A stretch of DNA of 64,000 bases from an uncultured Duncaniella sp. (GCA_910589485.1 CAJUSW010000009.1:112718-176717); one strand, 5' to 3'; positions 36,331 through 45,692 are shown, numbered from the stretch's first letter. Translations and numbers: made by a program. The notes: generated by a model not told the origin, from the letters alone.

Positions 36331-37050
36331 ATGATTGAACTTGAGAACTTTTCGATCGGCTATGGCGACAAGGCATTGCTCTCCAATGTCAGTGCGGCTA
36401 TTGAAAAAGGAAGCCTTACGGCATTGCTTGGCCGTAACGGCTCCGGTAAGTCCACATTGTTGCGGGCCATTGCGGGCTTGAACACCAAATATTCAGGCCG
36501 TATAGTATTGGATGGCCATGACAGGCGGGGGATGAACCCGATGGAGCTGGCTCGTGTGATGGCGTTTGTCAACACTGAGCGGACACGCATTTCCAACCTG
36601 AAATGCGAGGATGTCGTGGCCATAGGCCGTGCCCCATATACCAACTGGATAGGTCGCATGCAACCTGCTGACAGGGAGATAGTGATGAGATCGCTTGCTT
36701 CAGTGGGCATGGAGGCTTATTCCCACCGCACCATGGACACCATGAGCGATGGCGAGTGCCAGCGCATAATGATAGCGAGAGCTCTCGCGCAATCCACGCC
36801 AATAATTCTGCTTGACGAGCCCACATCGTTCCTGGATTTGCCTAACCGATATGAACTTTGCAACCTTCTCAGGCGCTTGGCTCATGACGAGGGCAAATGT
36901 ATACTGTTTTCAACCCATGAGCTCGACATAGCCATGTCGCTTAGCGACCACATCGCATTGATTGATTCTCCGTGTCTACATCTACTGTCCAGCCGGGAGA
37001 TGAAGGCGAGCGGACTGATCGAGCGATTGTTCAAAATCCCGGTATTATGA
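36331..37050 (+). CDS. btuD: Cobalamin ABC transporter, ATPase
   Basis: A 239-residue ABC ATPase. Walker A is GRNGSGKST, the signature is MSDGECQRIMIARAL (a variant of LSGGQ), Walker B is IILLDEPTSFLD and the switch histidine is in FSTHELD. The family also serves siderophores; B12 is inferred from the riboswitch operon. It is the last gene of the unit and is followed by a hairpin terminator. Confidence 0.92.
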   Translation: MIELENFSIGYGDKALLSNVSAAIEKGSLTALLGRNGSGKSTLLRAIAGLNTKYSGRIVLDGHDRRGMNPMELARVMAFVNTERTRISNLKCEDVVAIGRAPYTNWIGRMQPADREIVMRSLASVGMEAYSHRTMDTMSDGECQRIMIARALAQSTPIILLDEPTSFLDLPNRYELCNLLRRLAHDEGKCILFSTHELDIAMSLSDHIALIDSPCLHLLSSREMKASGLIERLFKIPVL

Positions 37051-37083
37051 TTATGATATAACCTGACACTTTATATAAATGTG

Positions 37084-37118
37084 AACGGCCGGACATTTGT
37101 TGAAAATGCCCGGCCGTT
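37084..37118. terminator. Bidirectional hairpin terminator between btuD and carB
   Basis: AACGGCCGG (37084-37092) pairs with CCGGCCGTT (37110-37118), with a partly pairing loop. It lies between the convergent ends of btuD and carB and probably serves both. T runs on either side are short. Confidence 0.7.
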
Positions 37119-37138
37119 ATTACATGCGGATTTATATT

Positions 37139-40100
37139 TTACTTATACTCCTGCCATGATTTGATGCTTATGTCCTTGATGTCCATATTGCAGAACGCAT
37201 TGATGAATGCGCTGGCAAGACGTGCGTTAGTGATCAGGGGGATGTTGTGGTCGATCGCCCCGCGACGTATGCGGTAGCCGTTGGTGAGCTCACGCTTGGT
37301 GTGGTTCTTGGGGATGTTGACTATAAGGTCAAACTTGTGATCGGCTATCATCTTCATCACATTCTCCTCGGCATCGGCACATTCGTCGGGCCAATATACG
37401 GGGATCGCGGGAATACCATGATCATTCAGGAATGCTGCAGTGCCGGCAGTAGCATAGATCTTGTAGCCCTTGGCTGCGAGCTGGCGGCTCGGATCGAGAA
37501 GATCCACTTTGCTCTTGGCAGCGCCTGATGAGAGCATGATGCCTCGGCGGGGGATGTCAAATCCGGTGGCGAGCATGGCGTTGAGCAGGGCCTCGTCGAA
37601 GTCATCACCAATGCAACCAACCTCTCCGGTCGACGACATGTCCACACCCAGCACGGGGTCGGCCTTGTGCAGACGTGAGAATGAGAACTGCGATGCCTTG
37701 ACTCCGATTCTGTCAATGTCGAATGCCGACTTGTCAGGGCGGGTATAAGGAGCATCAAGCATGATGCGTGTCGCGGTCTCGATGAAGTTGCGCTTGAGCA
37801 CCTTGGATACAAACGGGAATGAGCGTGAAGCGCGCAGGTTGCACTCGATCACCTTCACCTCGTTGTTGCGGGCGAGGAACTGGATATTGAAGGGACCTGA
37901 GATGTTGAGCTCCTTGGCGATCTGACGGCTTATCTTCTTGATGCGACGGGCGGTGGCGAAATAGATCTTCTGGGCGGGGAATACGAGGGTTGCGTCGCCT
38001 GAGTGAACTCCGGCAAACTCTACGTGCTCGGATATCGCATACTCTACAACTTCACCATTCTGTGCCACGGCATCAAATTCGATCTCTTTTGTATCCTGGA
38101 GGAACTGGGAGATCACAACGGGATACTCCTTGGATACCTCAGCAGCCATCTTGAGGAAGTTCTCGAGCTCCTCTTCGTTATAGCATACGTTCATTGCTGC
38201 GCCTGAAAGCACATAAGAGGGACGTACAAGTACAGGATAGCCTACTTTCTCAACAAATCCCTTCACATCCTCAAGGCTTGTGAGCTCCTGCCATGCCGGC
38301 TGGTCGATGCCGAGCTGATCGAGCATCGCTGAGAACTTGTTGCGGTTCTCGGCGCGGTCAATCGAAATGGGCGAGGTGCCAAGAACGGGCACTGACTGGC
38401 GGTAGAGCTTCATGGCGAGGTTGTTGGGTATTTGGCCTCCCACTGATACTATTACGCCACGGGGCTGTTCGAGATCGATTACGTCAAGTACGCGCTCAAA
38501 CGACAATTCGTCGAAGTAGAGCCTGTCGCACATGTCATAATCGGTGGATACTGTCTCGGGGTTATAGTTGATCATGATCGACTTGTATCCGAGCTTGCGG
38601 GCAGTCTGTATGGCGTTTACCGAGCACCAGTCAAATTCCACCGATGAACCGATGCGGTAGGCGCCTGAGCCGAGTACCACCACCGACTTCTCATTCTTGT
38701 AGTAGTTGACATCATAACCGGTCACGGCATATGTCATGTACAGATAGTTGGTCAGTTCGGGATGCTCGCTTGCCACGGTGTTGATTCTCTTGACGGCAGG
38801 CACTATGCCGAGTTCCTTACGGCGGGCGCGTACCTGGAGATTCTCTTTCTCCATGTTTCCGGCGGGGTTGAGCACGAAGCGTGCGATCTGGAAGTCGGAG
38901 AAGCCGAGCACTTTGGCTTCGCGAAGCACATCGGCGGGAATATCCTCGATCTTGTCGTAAGTGCAAAGTTTTGCCTTGTAATCGACAATATTCTTCAGCT
39001 TGCCGATAAACCAGGGATCGATCTTGGTGAGCTCATATATACGGTCGATGGTATAACCCTGTTCGAGAGCCTGGGCGATGGCGAATATTCTGAGGTCGGT
39101 GGGGTGGGAGAGCTCCTTGTCGAGATCCTCGAACTCCAGACCGTCATTTCCTACGAATCCGTGCATGCCCTGGCCTATCATGCGGAGACCCTTCTGGATA
39201 ATCTCTTCAAAGGTGCGGCCTATCGACATGATTTCGCCTACCGATTTCATGCTTGAGCCTATCTCGCGGCTTACACCGACAAACTTCGTGAGGTCCCAAC
39301 GGGGGATCTTGCATATCAGATAATCGAGCGACGGAGCGACGTAAGCCGAATTGGGGGTGCCCATCTCGCCGATCTGGTCGAGGGTGTAGCCGAGAGCGAT
39401 CTTGGCGGCTACGAATGCCAGGGGATAGCCGGTGGCCTTGGATGCGAGAGCCGACGAGCGGGACAGACGGGCGTTAACCTCGATCACGCGATAGTCGTTG
39501 GTCTCGGCATTGAATGCGTACTGGATGTTGCACTCGCCCACGATGCCAAGGTGACGGATACATTTCCTTGACAACTCCTGGAGCATCTCAACCTGTGCCT
39601 CCGACAGCGAGCAGGTGGGAGCCACCACGATTGATTCGCCGGTGTGTATGCCCAGAGGATCGAAATTCTCCATGCTGGCTACGGTGAAGCAATGGTCGTT
39701 TGCGTCACGTATCACCTCAAACTCTATTTCCTTCCATCCCTTGAGCGATTCCTCTACAAGGATCTGGTTGGAGAAAGTGAATGCGCTTTCGGCCAGTTTG
39801 ATGAACTCTTCCTCATTGGCGCAAATGCCGCTACCCTGTCCGCCGAGAGCGTATGCCGATCTCACCATCACAGGGAATCCTATCTCATGGGCTGCCTTCA
39901 GGGCATCTTCCATGCTTTCAACGGCATGGCTCTTGGGAGTCTTCATCGGGATCTCGTCGAGCTTCTTTACAAAAAGGTCGCGATCCTCGGTGTACATGAT
40001 GGCCTCGACGGATGTGCCGAGAACTTTTACTCCATATTTATCGAGAATACCGTTAAGATACAGTTCGGTGCCACAGTTCAGTGCCGTCTGTCCTCCGAAC

Positions 40101-40360
40101 GCGAGGAGAAGCCCGTCGGGCATCTCTTTCTTTATCACTTCCTCTACGAAATAGGGGGTGAGCGGGAGGAAATAAACCTTGTCGGCAATACCTTCGGATG
40201 TCTGGATAGTGGCGATGTTGGGATTCATCAGCACCGAGCTGATTCCCTCCTCGCGCAGAGCTTTTAAGGCCTGCGAGCCAGAGTAGTCAAACTCTCCGGC
40301 CTGTCCGATCTTAAGCGCGCCTGAACCCAGGACAAGTACTTTTTTGATTTTCTTTTCCAT
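37139..40360 (-). CDS. carB: Carbamoyl-phosphate synthase large subunit
   Basis: Makes carbamoyl phosphate from bicarbonate, ammonia and two ATP for pyrimidines and arginine. 1073 residues, normal length: two ATP-grasp halves (about 1-400 and 550-930) with VLGSGALKIGQAGEFDYSG and VLGSGAYRIGSSVEFDWC as repeat starts, an oligomerisation domain between, and a C-terminal MGS-like regulatory domain (about 935-1073). The small subunit CarA is not in the window. The gene has its own promoter and a leader with an attenuator-like hairpin. Confidence 0.97.
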   Translation of the reverse strand: MEKKIKKVLVLGSGALKIGQAGEFDYSGSQALKALREEGISSVLMNPNIATIQTSEGIADKVYFLPLTPYFVEEVIKKEMPDGLLLAFGGQTALNCGTELYLNGILDKYGVKVLGTSVEAIMYTEDRDLFVKKLDEIPMKTPKSHAVESMEDALKAAHEIGFPVMVRSAYALGGQGSGICANEEEFIKLAESAFTFSNQILVEESLKGWKEIEFEVIRDANDHCFTVASMENFDPLGIHTGESIVVAPTCSLSEAQVEMLQELSRKCIRHLGIVGECNIQYAFNAETNDYRVIEVNARLSRSSALASKATGYPLAFVAAKIALGYTLDQIGEMGTPNSAYVAPSLDYLICKIPRWDLTKFVGVSREIGSSMKSVGEIMSIGRTFEEIIQKGLRMIGQGMHGFVGNDGLEFEDLDKELSHPTDLRIFAIAQALEQGYTIDRIYELTKIDPWFIGKLKNIVDYKAKLCTYDKIEDIPADVLREAKVLGFSDFQIARFVLNPAGNMEKENLQVRARRKELGIVPAVKRINTVASEHPELTNYLYMTYAVTGYDVNYYKNEKSVVVLGSGAYRIGSSVEFDWCSVNAIQTARKLGYKSIMINYNPETVSTDYDMCDRLYFDELSFERVLDVIDLEQPRGVIVSVGGQIPNNLAMKLYRQSVPVLGTSPISIDRAENRNKFSAMLDQLGIDQPAWQELTSLEDVKGFVEKVGYPVLVRPSYVLSGAAMNVCYNEEELENFLKMAAEVSKEYPVVISQFLQDTKEIEFDAVAQNGEVVEYAISEHVEFAGVHSGDATLVFPAQKIYFATARRIKKISRQIAKELNISGPFNIQFLARNNEVKVIECNLRASRSFPFVSKVLKRNFIETATRIMLDAPYTRPDKSAFDIDRIGVKASQFSFSRLHKADPVLGVDMSSTGEVGCIGDDFDEALLNAMLATGFDIPRRGIMLSSGAAKSKVDLLDPSRQLAAKGYKIYATAGTAAFLNDHGIPAIPVYWPDECADAEENVMKMIADHKFDLIVNIPKNHTKRELTNGYRIRRGAIDHNIPLITNARLASAFINAFCNMDIKDISIKSWQEYK

Positions 40361-40390
40361 AATGGTGATAGCGATATGGGGTAAATAAGA

Positions 40391-40427
40391 AAAATGCGTT
40401 ACCCTGCGAGTGAGTGTAACGCATTTT
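40391..40427 (-). terminator. Attenuator-like terminator in the carB leader
   Basis: On the minus strand a 12-bp stem (AAAATGCGTTAC against GTAACGCATTTT) is followed by a T-rich run (TTTTTCTTATTT, complement of 40383-40394). It lies inside the leader, about 50 bases after the predicted start of transcription and 30 before the carB ATG. It would stop transcription before carB unless prevented. Confidence 0.6.
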
Positions 40428-40485
40428 CAAAAGGTTATATATGTTTCTCTGAGATATTCGGAAGCATCTATGCAAAACTTTGTTG

Positions 40486-40517
40486 CAAAGTTAAGAATAA
40501 TTATGCAGTCCCACAAA
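40486..40517 (-). promoter_or_regulatory. Promoter of carB
   Basis: On the minus strand, TTTG (complement of 40514-40517), 20 bases, TAACTTTG (complement of 40486-40493). It predicts a leader of about 118 bases before carB. Confidence 0.72.
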
Positions 40518-40598
40518 ATTTATTTATAAGTCTCGCGAAAAAATATTAATTTTGTATCCGAAAAAGCAATTATAATCACATTTCAAGCAGAATTACAT

Positions 40599-41783
40599 AT
40601 GTCTAAAATCGGAAGTAAGCGCACCTCTTGTGGCCGTAAGGCCATGCTCCTCGGTAGCGGCGAGCTCGGTAAGGAGGTCGCACTCGAACTTCAGCGCATG
40701 GGCGTTGAGGTGGTAGCCTGTGACAAGTATCCTGATGCTCCTGCAATGCATGTGGCCGACAAGGCTCTCGTGTTCAATATGCTCGATCCCGAGGCTCTCA
40801 GGGAAAACATCGAGCGAGAGAAACCCGATCATATAATTCCCGAAGTTGAAGCCATTGCCACTCCTGTGCTCGTGCAGCTTGAGAAGGAAGGCTATCATGT
40901 GACCCCGACTGCCAATGCCGCTTTCCTCACCATGAACCGTGAGGGCATCAGGCGACTTGCCGCCGAGGATCTTGGCCTCACTACTTCTCCCTATAGGTTC
41001 GCATCCGATTTCGATGAGTTTGTCGAGGCGGTGAAGACTGTGGGCATTCCTTGCGTGGTGAAGCCTATCATGTCGTCAAGCGGCCATGGTCAGAGCGTGA
41101 TCAAGAAGGAATCAGATATCGAGAACTCGTGGCACATCGCTCAGGAGGGTGGACGTGCCGGTGCCGGCAGGGTAATCGTTGAGGGATTTGTTGATTTCGA
41201 TTACGAGATCACTCTCCTCACAGTGCGTTCTGTTGCCGGAACATCGTTCTGCGAGCCCATTGGCCATATCCAGATTGATGGTGACTACCGTTATTCCTGG
41301 CAGCCTCAGGCTATGACTCCCGAGGCAAAGAGCAAGGCTCAGGAGATAGCCCGCAAGATCACCGATGCTCTCGGTGGATATGGAATATTCGGCGTCGAGT
41401 TGTTCGTGAAGGGCGATGAGGTGATATTCAGCGAAGTGTCTCCGCGTCCCCACGATACCGGTATGGTGACCATGATCTCCCAGGATCTGAGCGAGTTTGC
41501 TCTTCATGCCCGTGCGTTGCTCGGTCTCCCTGTCCCCTCCATCCGTTTCTATGGCCCGTCGGCATCTCGCGCTGTTGTTGTAGAGGGCAATACCCGTTGC
41601 ATCGAGATGGAGAATCTCGACAAGGTGCTTGAGGAGCCCGGTGTGCAGATGAGGATATTCGGTAAGCCTGAGATATGTGGACATCGCCGCATGGCTGTCA
41701 TCCTTGCTACTGATGATTCGGTCGAGGAGGCTCGTGCCAAGGCTGAGCGCGCCTACAACAAGCTCAATGTGACAGTTCATTAG
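40599..41783 (+). CDS. purT: Formate-dependent phosphoribosylglycinamide formyltransferase 2
   Basis: ATP-grasp enzyme that formylates GAR with formate and ATP in purine synthesis, without folate. 394 residues: N-terminal MLLGSGELGKEVALELQRMG, ATP-grasp core with VVKPIMSSSGHGQSV, and SEVSPRPHDTGMVTMISQ near the active site. Formate use fits an anaerobic fermenter. It is divergent from carB; a TAATTTTG box at 40547-40554 is a likely -7 element, with no clear -33 box. Confidence 0.95.
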   Translation: MSKIGSKRTSCGRKAMLLGSGELGKEVALELQRMGVEVVACDKYPDAPAMHVADKALVFNMLDPEALRENIEREKPDHIIPEVEAIATPVLVQLEKEGYHVTPTANAAFLTMNREGIRRLAAEDLGLTTSPYRFASDFDEFVEAVKTVGIPCVVKPIMSSSGHGQSVIKKESDIENSWHIAQEGGRAGAGRVIVEGFVDFDYEITLLTVRSVAGTSFCEPIGHIQIDGDYRYSWQPQAMTPEAKSKAQEIARKITDALGGYGIFGVELFVKGDEVIFSEVSPRPHDTGMVTMISQDLSEFALHARALLGLPVPSIRFYGPSASRAVVVEGNTRCIEMENLDKVLEEPGVQMRIFGKPEICGHRRMAVILATDDSVEEARAKAERAYNKLNVTVH

Positions 41784-41808
41784 TCTCCCGGCTGTTTGGC
41801 TCTCCACA

Positions 41809-43383
41809 ATGAAATCCATTACCGCTATAATATTCATGCTCATCCCCCTCGTCGTGTCGGCTATGCCGATCGATGAGAGGGATGTGGCACGTATATTGGA
41901 CCGTCTGGACCGTGAACTTGTATTGGCCGATACGTATATAAATTCGCGGATCAGCCATATCGACTCGATGAAGGCCCGGCTCTCGGATGAGTCTCTGCCG
42001 GTCGGGGAGAGGCTCGATCTGATGTACGGCCTCGGAGAGAGCTATAATGTGTATCGGGTGGATTCGGCGCTCACTTACTACACGCAAGGTTATGAACTGT
42101 CGAGCCGGTCGGGCCTCGATTCGGTTGCGGCCCGTTTTGCGTTGAAAAGGGCTACATTCCTCCCGTTGTTGCTGTATATCTCCCGGGGACAGGCTGTTAT
42201 GGACTCCATATCCTCCACGGCTTTGCCCGAGGGATTGCGGGCCGAGTACTTTGACGCTCAGAGGCAGATGAACAATTATATCTCCAATTTCTTCGTTGAT
42301 TTCCCCGATACTTACGAGCATTACCGTGGTCGCGAGTATGAAATGCAGCAGGAGCTGTTGGAGGTGCTTGACAAGGAGTCGCCGAGGTATAAGTTGAATC
42401 TGGCTGAGCACAAGTATTATTCCAAGGAGCTTGCTGGTGCTCGAAACGTCCTGATAGGGTTGCTGGAAGAGATTGATGAGCTCAATCCTTTGTATGCGCG
42501 TGCATGCCACATGCTGTCGGATATTGCTAAAGCGGTGGATGATCGCAACGGGCATGTATATTATCTTGCCTTGTCAGCCATATCCGATACCCGTTGTGCC
42601 ACGCTTGAGGTGTCATCATTGCAGGAGCTTGGCCAGTTGCTCTATGACCGTCACGACGTTAAGAGAGCTCACGATTATCTGTCGCGTGCTCTCAGCAATG
42701 CGGTGGATTGCCGTGTGTCATTGAGAATGATACAGAGCGCCCAGGCGCTGCCCATAATCGAGACTGCGCATAAGGCTCAGATCCAGTCGTTCAGGGAGCG
42801 GATATTTATAGTGATAGGTATCCTCGGAGTGCTGTTGATAGCTCTTTTCGTCACCCTGCGGCTTGTGTACAAGAATAATATGATACAGCATCGCATGTCG
42901 CGCAGGTTGGAGGAGGCCAATAAGGCGAAGGATGTGTACATAACGCAGTTTTTGAACCTGTGTTCATCATATATGGACAAGCTCAACCAGTTCAATAAGA
43001 TGGTCAATAGGAAGATAACAGCAGGAAAAGGGGAGGACCTTCTTAAACTCACCAAGTCGGGAAAGTTTGTCGAGGAGCAGTCCAAGGAGTTCTACGAGAT
43101 CTTTGACGATGCCTTCCTTCATATCTATCCAACCTTTGTATCGGATGTCAACAAGCTGCTTTTGCCCGACCGTCAGCTTGTGATGCGCGACGGTGAAAAA
43201 TTGAACACCGACCTCAGAATACTCGCGTTGATGCGGCTTGGCATAGAGGATACTTCGCGTATCGCCCAGATGCTGAATTACTCTGTGTTTACCATATATA
43301 CTTATCGTAATAAATTCAAGGCTCGGGCTATCGATCGCGAGACATTTGAGTCGTCGGTCATGAAGATCAGATCGGTTTCTTGA
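41809..43383 (+). CDS. DUF6377 membrane regulator with TPR-like sensor
   Basis: A 524-residue protein: signal-like N-terminus (to about 18), a helical TPR-like region (about 20-325), one membrane helix (about 333-353, IFIVIGILGVLLIALFVTLR), a coiled coil, and a C-terminal cytoplasmic part ending in a helix-turn-helix-like segment (MRLGIEDTSRIAQMLNYSVFTIYTYRNKFK). This layout is that of Bacteroidetes DUF6377 proteins, considered one-piece transmembrane regulators. Target and signal are unknown. It starts 25 bases after purT, so the two may be co-transcribed. Confidence 0.8.
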   Translation: MKSITAIIFMLIPLVVSAMPIDERDVARILDRLDRELVLADTYINSRISHIDSMKARLSDESLPVGERLDLMYGLGESYNVYRVDSALTYYTQGYELSSRSGLDSVAARFALKRATFLPLLLYISRGQAVMDSISSTALPEGLRAEYFDAQRQMNNYISNFFVDFPDTYEHYRGREYEMQQELLEVLDKESPRYKLNLAEHKYYSKELAGARNVLIGLLEEIDELNPLYARACHMLSDIAKAVDDRNGHVYYLALSAISDTRCATLEVSSLQELGQLLYDRHDVKRAHDYLSRALSNAVDCRVSLRMIQSAQALPIIETAHKAQIQSFRERIFIVIGILGVLLIALFVTLRLVYKNNMIQHRMSRRLEEANKAKDVYITQFLNLCSSYMDKLNQFNKMVNRKITAGKGEDLLKLTKSGKFVEEQSKEFYEIFDDAFLHIYPTFVSDVNKLLLPDRQLVMRDGEKLNTDLRILALMRLGIEDTSRIAQMLNYSVFTIYTYRNKFKARAIDRETFESSVMKIRSVS

Positions 43384-43424
43384 CGGACTTTTGGCAATGG
43401 GTTGAAAATTGGTCTCAGTCGTGC

Positions 43425-43451
43425 ATATATAGCTAAATTTGAGCTATATAT
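43425..43451 (+). terminator. AT-rich hairpin after the DUF6377 gene
   Basis: ATATATAGCT (43425-43434) pairs perfectly with AGCTATATAT (43442-43451) around a 7-base loop. The stem is AT-rich and no T run follows, so termination is only possible. Confidence 0.4.
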
Positions 43452-43552
43452 TGTCTGTATTTGGTCAAAACACCAAATTTTCCAACTTGTTAAAAATCAA
43501 TTAATTGTCAGATTTGGGATTTAATATTCATCTCAATTATGGCCTTGTTTGC

Positions 43553-43583
43553 TTGATTGTGCGGTCTGAACGGTGTAATTTTG
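43553..43583 (+). promoter_or_regulatory. Promoter of a possible small RNA
   Basis: TTG at 43553-43555, 20 bases, TAATTTTG at 43576-43583. The next gene start is more than 330 bases away, and a terminator lies between them. Confidence 0.5.
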
Positions 43584-43589
43584 CAATGT

Positions 43590-43793
43590 GGATAGCAAGC
43601 TATTGTCGCTATCTATAGGGAAAATGCACCAATAGGAAAGACGTCATAAGGAAATACTTTTCGTATTATTTGAGGTATGGATTACCGTAATCGAATTGCA
43701 TAATAGTAAATGTGTTTTTATGTTAGGTTTGTAGAGTCTTATTGCTAAGACGACAAAGGAGCCGCTCCGTGAGGAGAGACTCCTTTGTATTTT
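43590..43793 (+). ncRNA. Candidate small RNA of about 200 bases
   Basis: The stretch between the promoter at 43553 and a terminator has no open reading frame of note. It begins with a hairpin (GATAGC against GCTATC, 43591-43613), has a second (GTCTTA-TTGC-TAAGAC, 43736-43751) and ends with an intrinsic terminator (CAAAGGAG at 43754 against CTCCTTTG at 43780-43787, then TATTTT). The folP gene has its own promoter-like sequence after it. The ends do not pair with each other, which argues against 6S RNA. Identity unknown. Confidence 0.4.
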
Positions 43794-43822
43794 CAAGGAG
43801 CGGGTGAAATGGGCGCCGATTT

Positions 43823-43853
43823 TTTGATATGTGGGGATTTTTGCGTAATTTCG
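43823..43853 (+). promoter_or_regulatory. Promoter of folP-cdaA
   Basis: TTTG at 43823-43826, 19 bases, TAATTTCG at 43846-43853, one mismatch from the consensus -7 box. Transcription would start near 43860. Confidence 0.5.
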
Positions 43854-43920
43854 CAAGCGATTACAGGCGTGTGCTATGTGGCATGATGACTTGGATGTCC
43901 GCCTGATTTCGCCGTTTCTC

Positions 43921-44784
43921 ATGGATGCCTCAATTGAAAATTGCAAATTCGCTCCGTTCTCTCTTAATATAAGGGGGCAGTTGGTGGCTTATACCAGGCC
44001 ATTGGTGATGGGTATAATAAATGTTACGCCCGATTCCTTTTATGCCGGATCCCGCACCTCGGAAATAGGGGCGGTAGCATCACGTGTGGAAACTATGCTC
44101 AAGGCCGGCGTCGATATGATAGATGTCGGAGGATATTCCTCCAGGCCTGGTGCGGCAGAGGTCCCGCCCGAGGAGGAGTTGAGGAGAGTTGCCATTGGTA
44201 TAGAGGCTGTCAGAAGCGTTGCCGGTGATCTGCCGATATCGGTGGATACGTTCAGGGCATCCGTTGCTCGAGAGGCAGTCTTATCCTATGGCGCGGATAT
44301 CATCAATGATATTTCCGGTGGGGATCTTGACTGCGATATGTGGAGCGCTGTGGCAGAATTGCATGTTCCATACATACTTATGCACATGCGTGGCACTCCG
44401 GCCACAATGCAATCCATGACCTCCTACGGGAATGTGGTTGCCGAAGTGTTAAAGGACTTGGCCGAGAAGATGCGCCGGCTGCGGCTTATGGGCGTCGCTG
44501 ATATAATCGTTGATCCCGGTTTCGGATTCGGAAAGACGCTTGAACAGAATTTCGAGATCATGCGTCATCTGCAATTGTTTGGCTCTGTGCTTGAAGCTCC
44601 GGTCCTTGTCGGGGTTTCAAGGAAATCGATGATAACCAAGGCGCTCGGAATAGGGCCGGGCGAAGCTCTTCCCGGCACGATTGCCCTGAATACGATCGCA
44701 TTGATGCGTGGCGCCTCCATATTGCGCGTACATGATGTGGCCGAGGCCGTAATGGCGGTTAAAATGTATGAATTATCTAATTAA
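43921..44784 (+). CDS. folP: Dihydropteroate synthase
   Basis: Condenses p-aminobenzoate with the pterin diphosphate in folate synthesis; the target of sulfonamides. 287 residues from the ATG at 43921; an in-frame ATG at 43876 would add 15. Motifs: MGIINVTPDSFYAGSRT, MIDVGGYSSRPGA, ISVDTF, DIINDISGG, DPGFGFGKT and GVSRKSM. The following gene is cdaA, a pairing common in Bacteroidetes. Confidence 0.95.
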   Translation: MDASIENCKFAPFSLNIRGQLVAYTRPLVMGIINVTPDSFYAGSRTSEIGAVASRVETMLKAGVDMIDVGGYSSRPGAAEVPPEEELRRVAIGIEAVRSVAGDLPISVDTFRASVAREAVLSYGADIINDISGGDLDCDMWSAVAELHVPYILMHMRGTPATMQSMTSYGNVVAEVLKDLAEKMRRLRLMGVADIIVDPGFGFGKTLEQNFEIMRHLQLFGSVLEAPVLVGVSRKSMITKALGIGPGEALPGTIALNTIALMRGASILRVHDVAEAVMAVKMYELSN

Positions 44785-44807
44785 ACAACCTCTTAATCTT
44801 TTGGGCC

Positions 44808-45584
44808 TTGGATCAGTTTGGTATTAGAGATGCGTTTGATATAGCCATAGTGGCGTTGCTCCTGTTTTATCTTTACAGGATAATGAAAGAGAGCGGCACT
44901 ATCAATATATTCTTTGGTGTGCTTGCGTTCATTGTGGTGTGGGTGCTCACCTCCCAGATATTGAACCTTAAGCTGATAGGTACAATCCTGGATCAGTTTA
45001 TGGGGATTGGTCTGCTGGTGCTTGTGATCTTGTTTCAGGATCAGATAAAAAGATTTCTTGTCGAGCTTGGCGACCATAAGCGATGGCGATTCCTGAAGAA
45101 TCTGTTTCGGCATGAGAAATCGGGTTCTGAATCTGATACCCGCAAGTATGTCCTGCCTATAGTGTATGCTTGCATGAACATGTCTAAGACCAAGACCGGA
45201 GCGCTGATAGTGATCCGTCAGGAGATGTCGTTGGAGTCGTATGAGAAAAGTGGTGACATCATCGATGCTGATATCAACTCGCGCTTGATTGAGAATATCT
45301 TCTTCAAAAACTCCCCCTTGCATGACGGCGCTATGATAATTGATCATGACCGCATATGTAGCGCCGGCTGTATATTGCCTGTCAGTCATGACCGTAACGT
45401 GCCCAGGGCGTTGGGCCTGCGCCACAGGTCGGCACTTGGAATTTCTCAGGCCACCGATGCCTTTGCCATTGTGGTTTCCGAGGAGACCGGTAATATTTCG
45501 GTAGCTTTCCGGGGCGTGTTGCACACCCGTCTGAGCTCCACCGATCTTGAACATCGGCTTTCTCAGATCATGGCCAACGATTGA
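44808..45584 (+). CDS. cdaA: Diadenylate cyclase (c-di-AMP synthase)
   Basis: Membrane enzyme that makes c-di-AMP from two ATP; the nucleotide controls osmotic and wall balance. 258 residues: three membrane helices (about 10-85) and a DAC domain with both catalytic motifs, HDGAMII and RHRSALGISQATDA. No ATG is available near the expected N-terminus; the best start is TTG at 44808, giving DQFGIRDAFDI, which fits the family. It follows folP by 23 bases. Confidence 0.93.
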   Translation: MDQFGIRDAFDIAIVALLLFYLYRIMKESGTINIFFGVLAFIVVWVLTSQILNLKLIGTILDQFMGIGLLVLVILFQDQIKRFLVELGDHKRWRFLKNLFRHEKSGSESDTRKYVLPIVYACMNMSKTKTGALIVIRQEMSLESYEKSGDIIDADINSRLIENIFFKNSPLHDGAMIIDHDRICSAGCILPVSHDRNVPRALGLRHRSALGISQATDAFAIVVSEETGNISVAFRGVLHTRLSSTDLEHRLSQIMAND

Positions 45585-45661
45585 CGGGGCTGTGGTGATG
45601 CGGTTTGTCGGATAGGCGAGAAAAACGGGGCCGGATGTGCAAAATTTAAGGTGCCCCGCTG

Positions 45662-45692
45662 TTTGTCGTTTAAGGATTTTTTAGTAACTTTG
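45662..45692 (+). promoter_or_regulatory. Promoter of gyrB
   Basis: TTTG at 45662-45665, 19 bases, TAACTTTG at 45685-45692. It ends one base before an in-frame ATG at 45694, so translation must start at the next ATG, 45730. Confidence 0.78.

Noticed and set aside
43590..43793. 6S RNA identity for the candidate small RNA
   Set aside because: The 5' and 3' ends do not pair, and each forms its own local hairpin.
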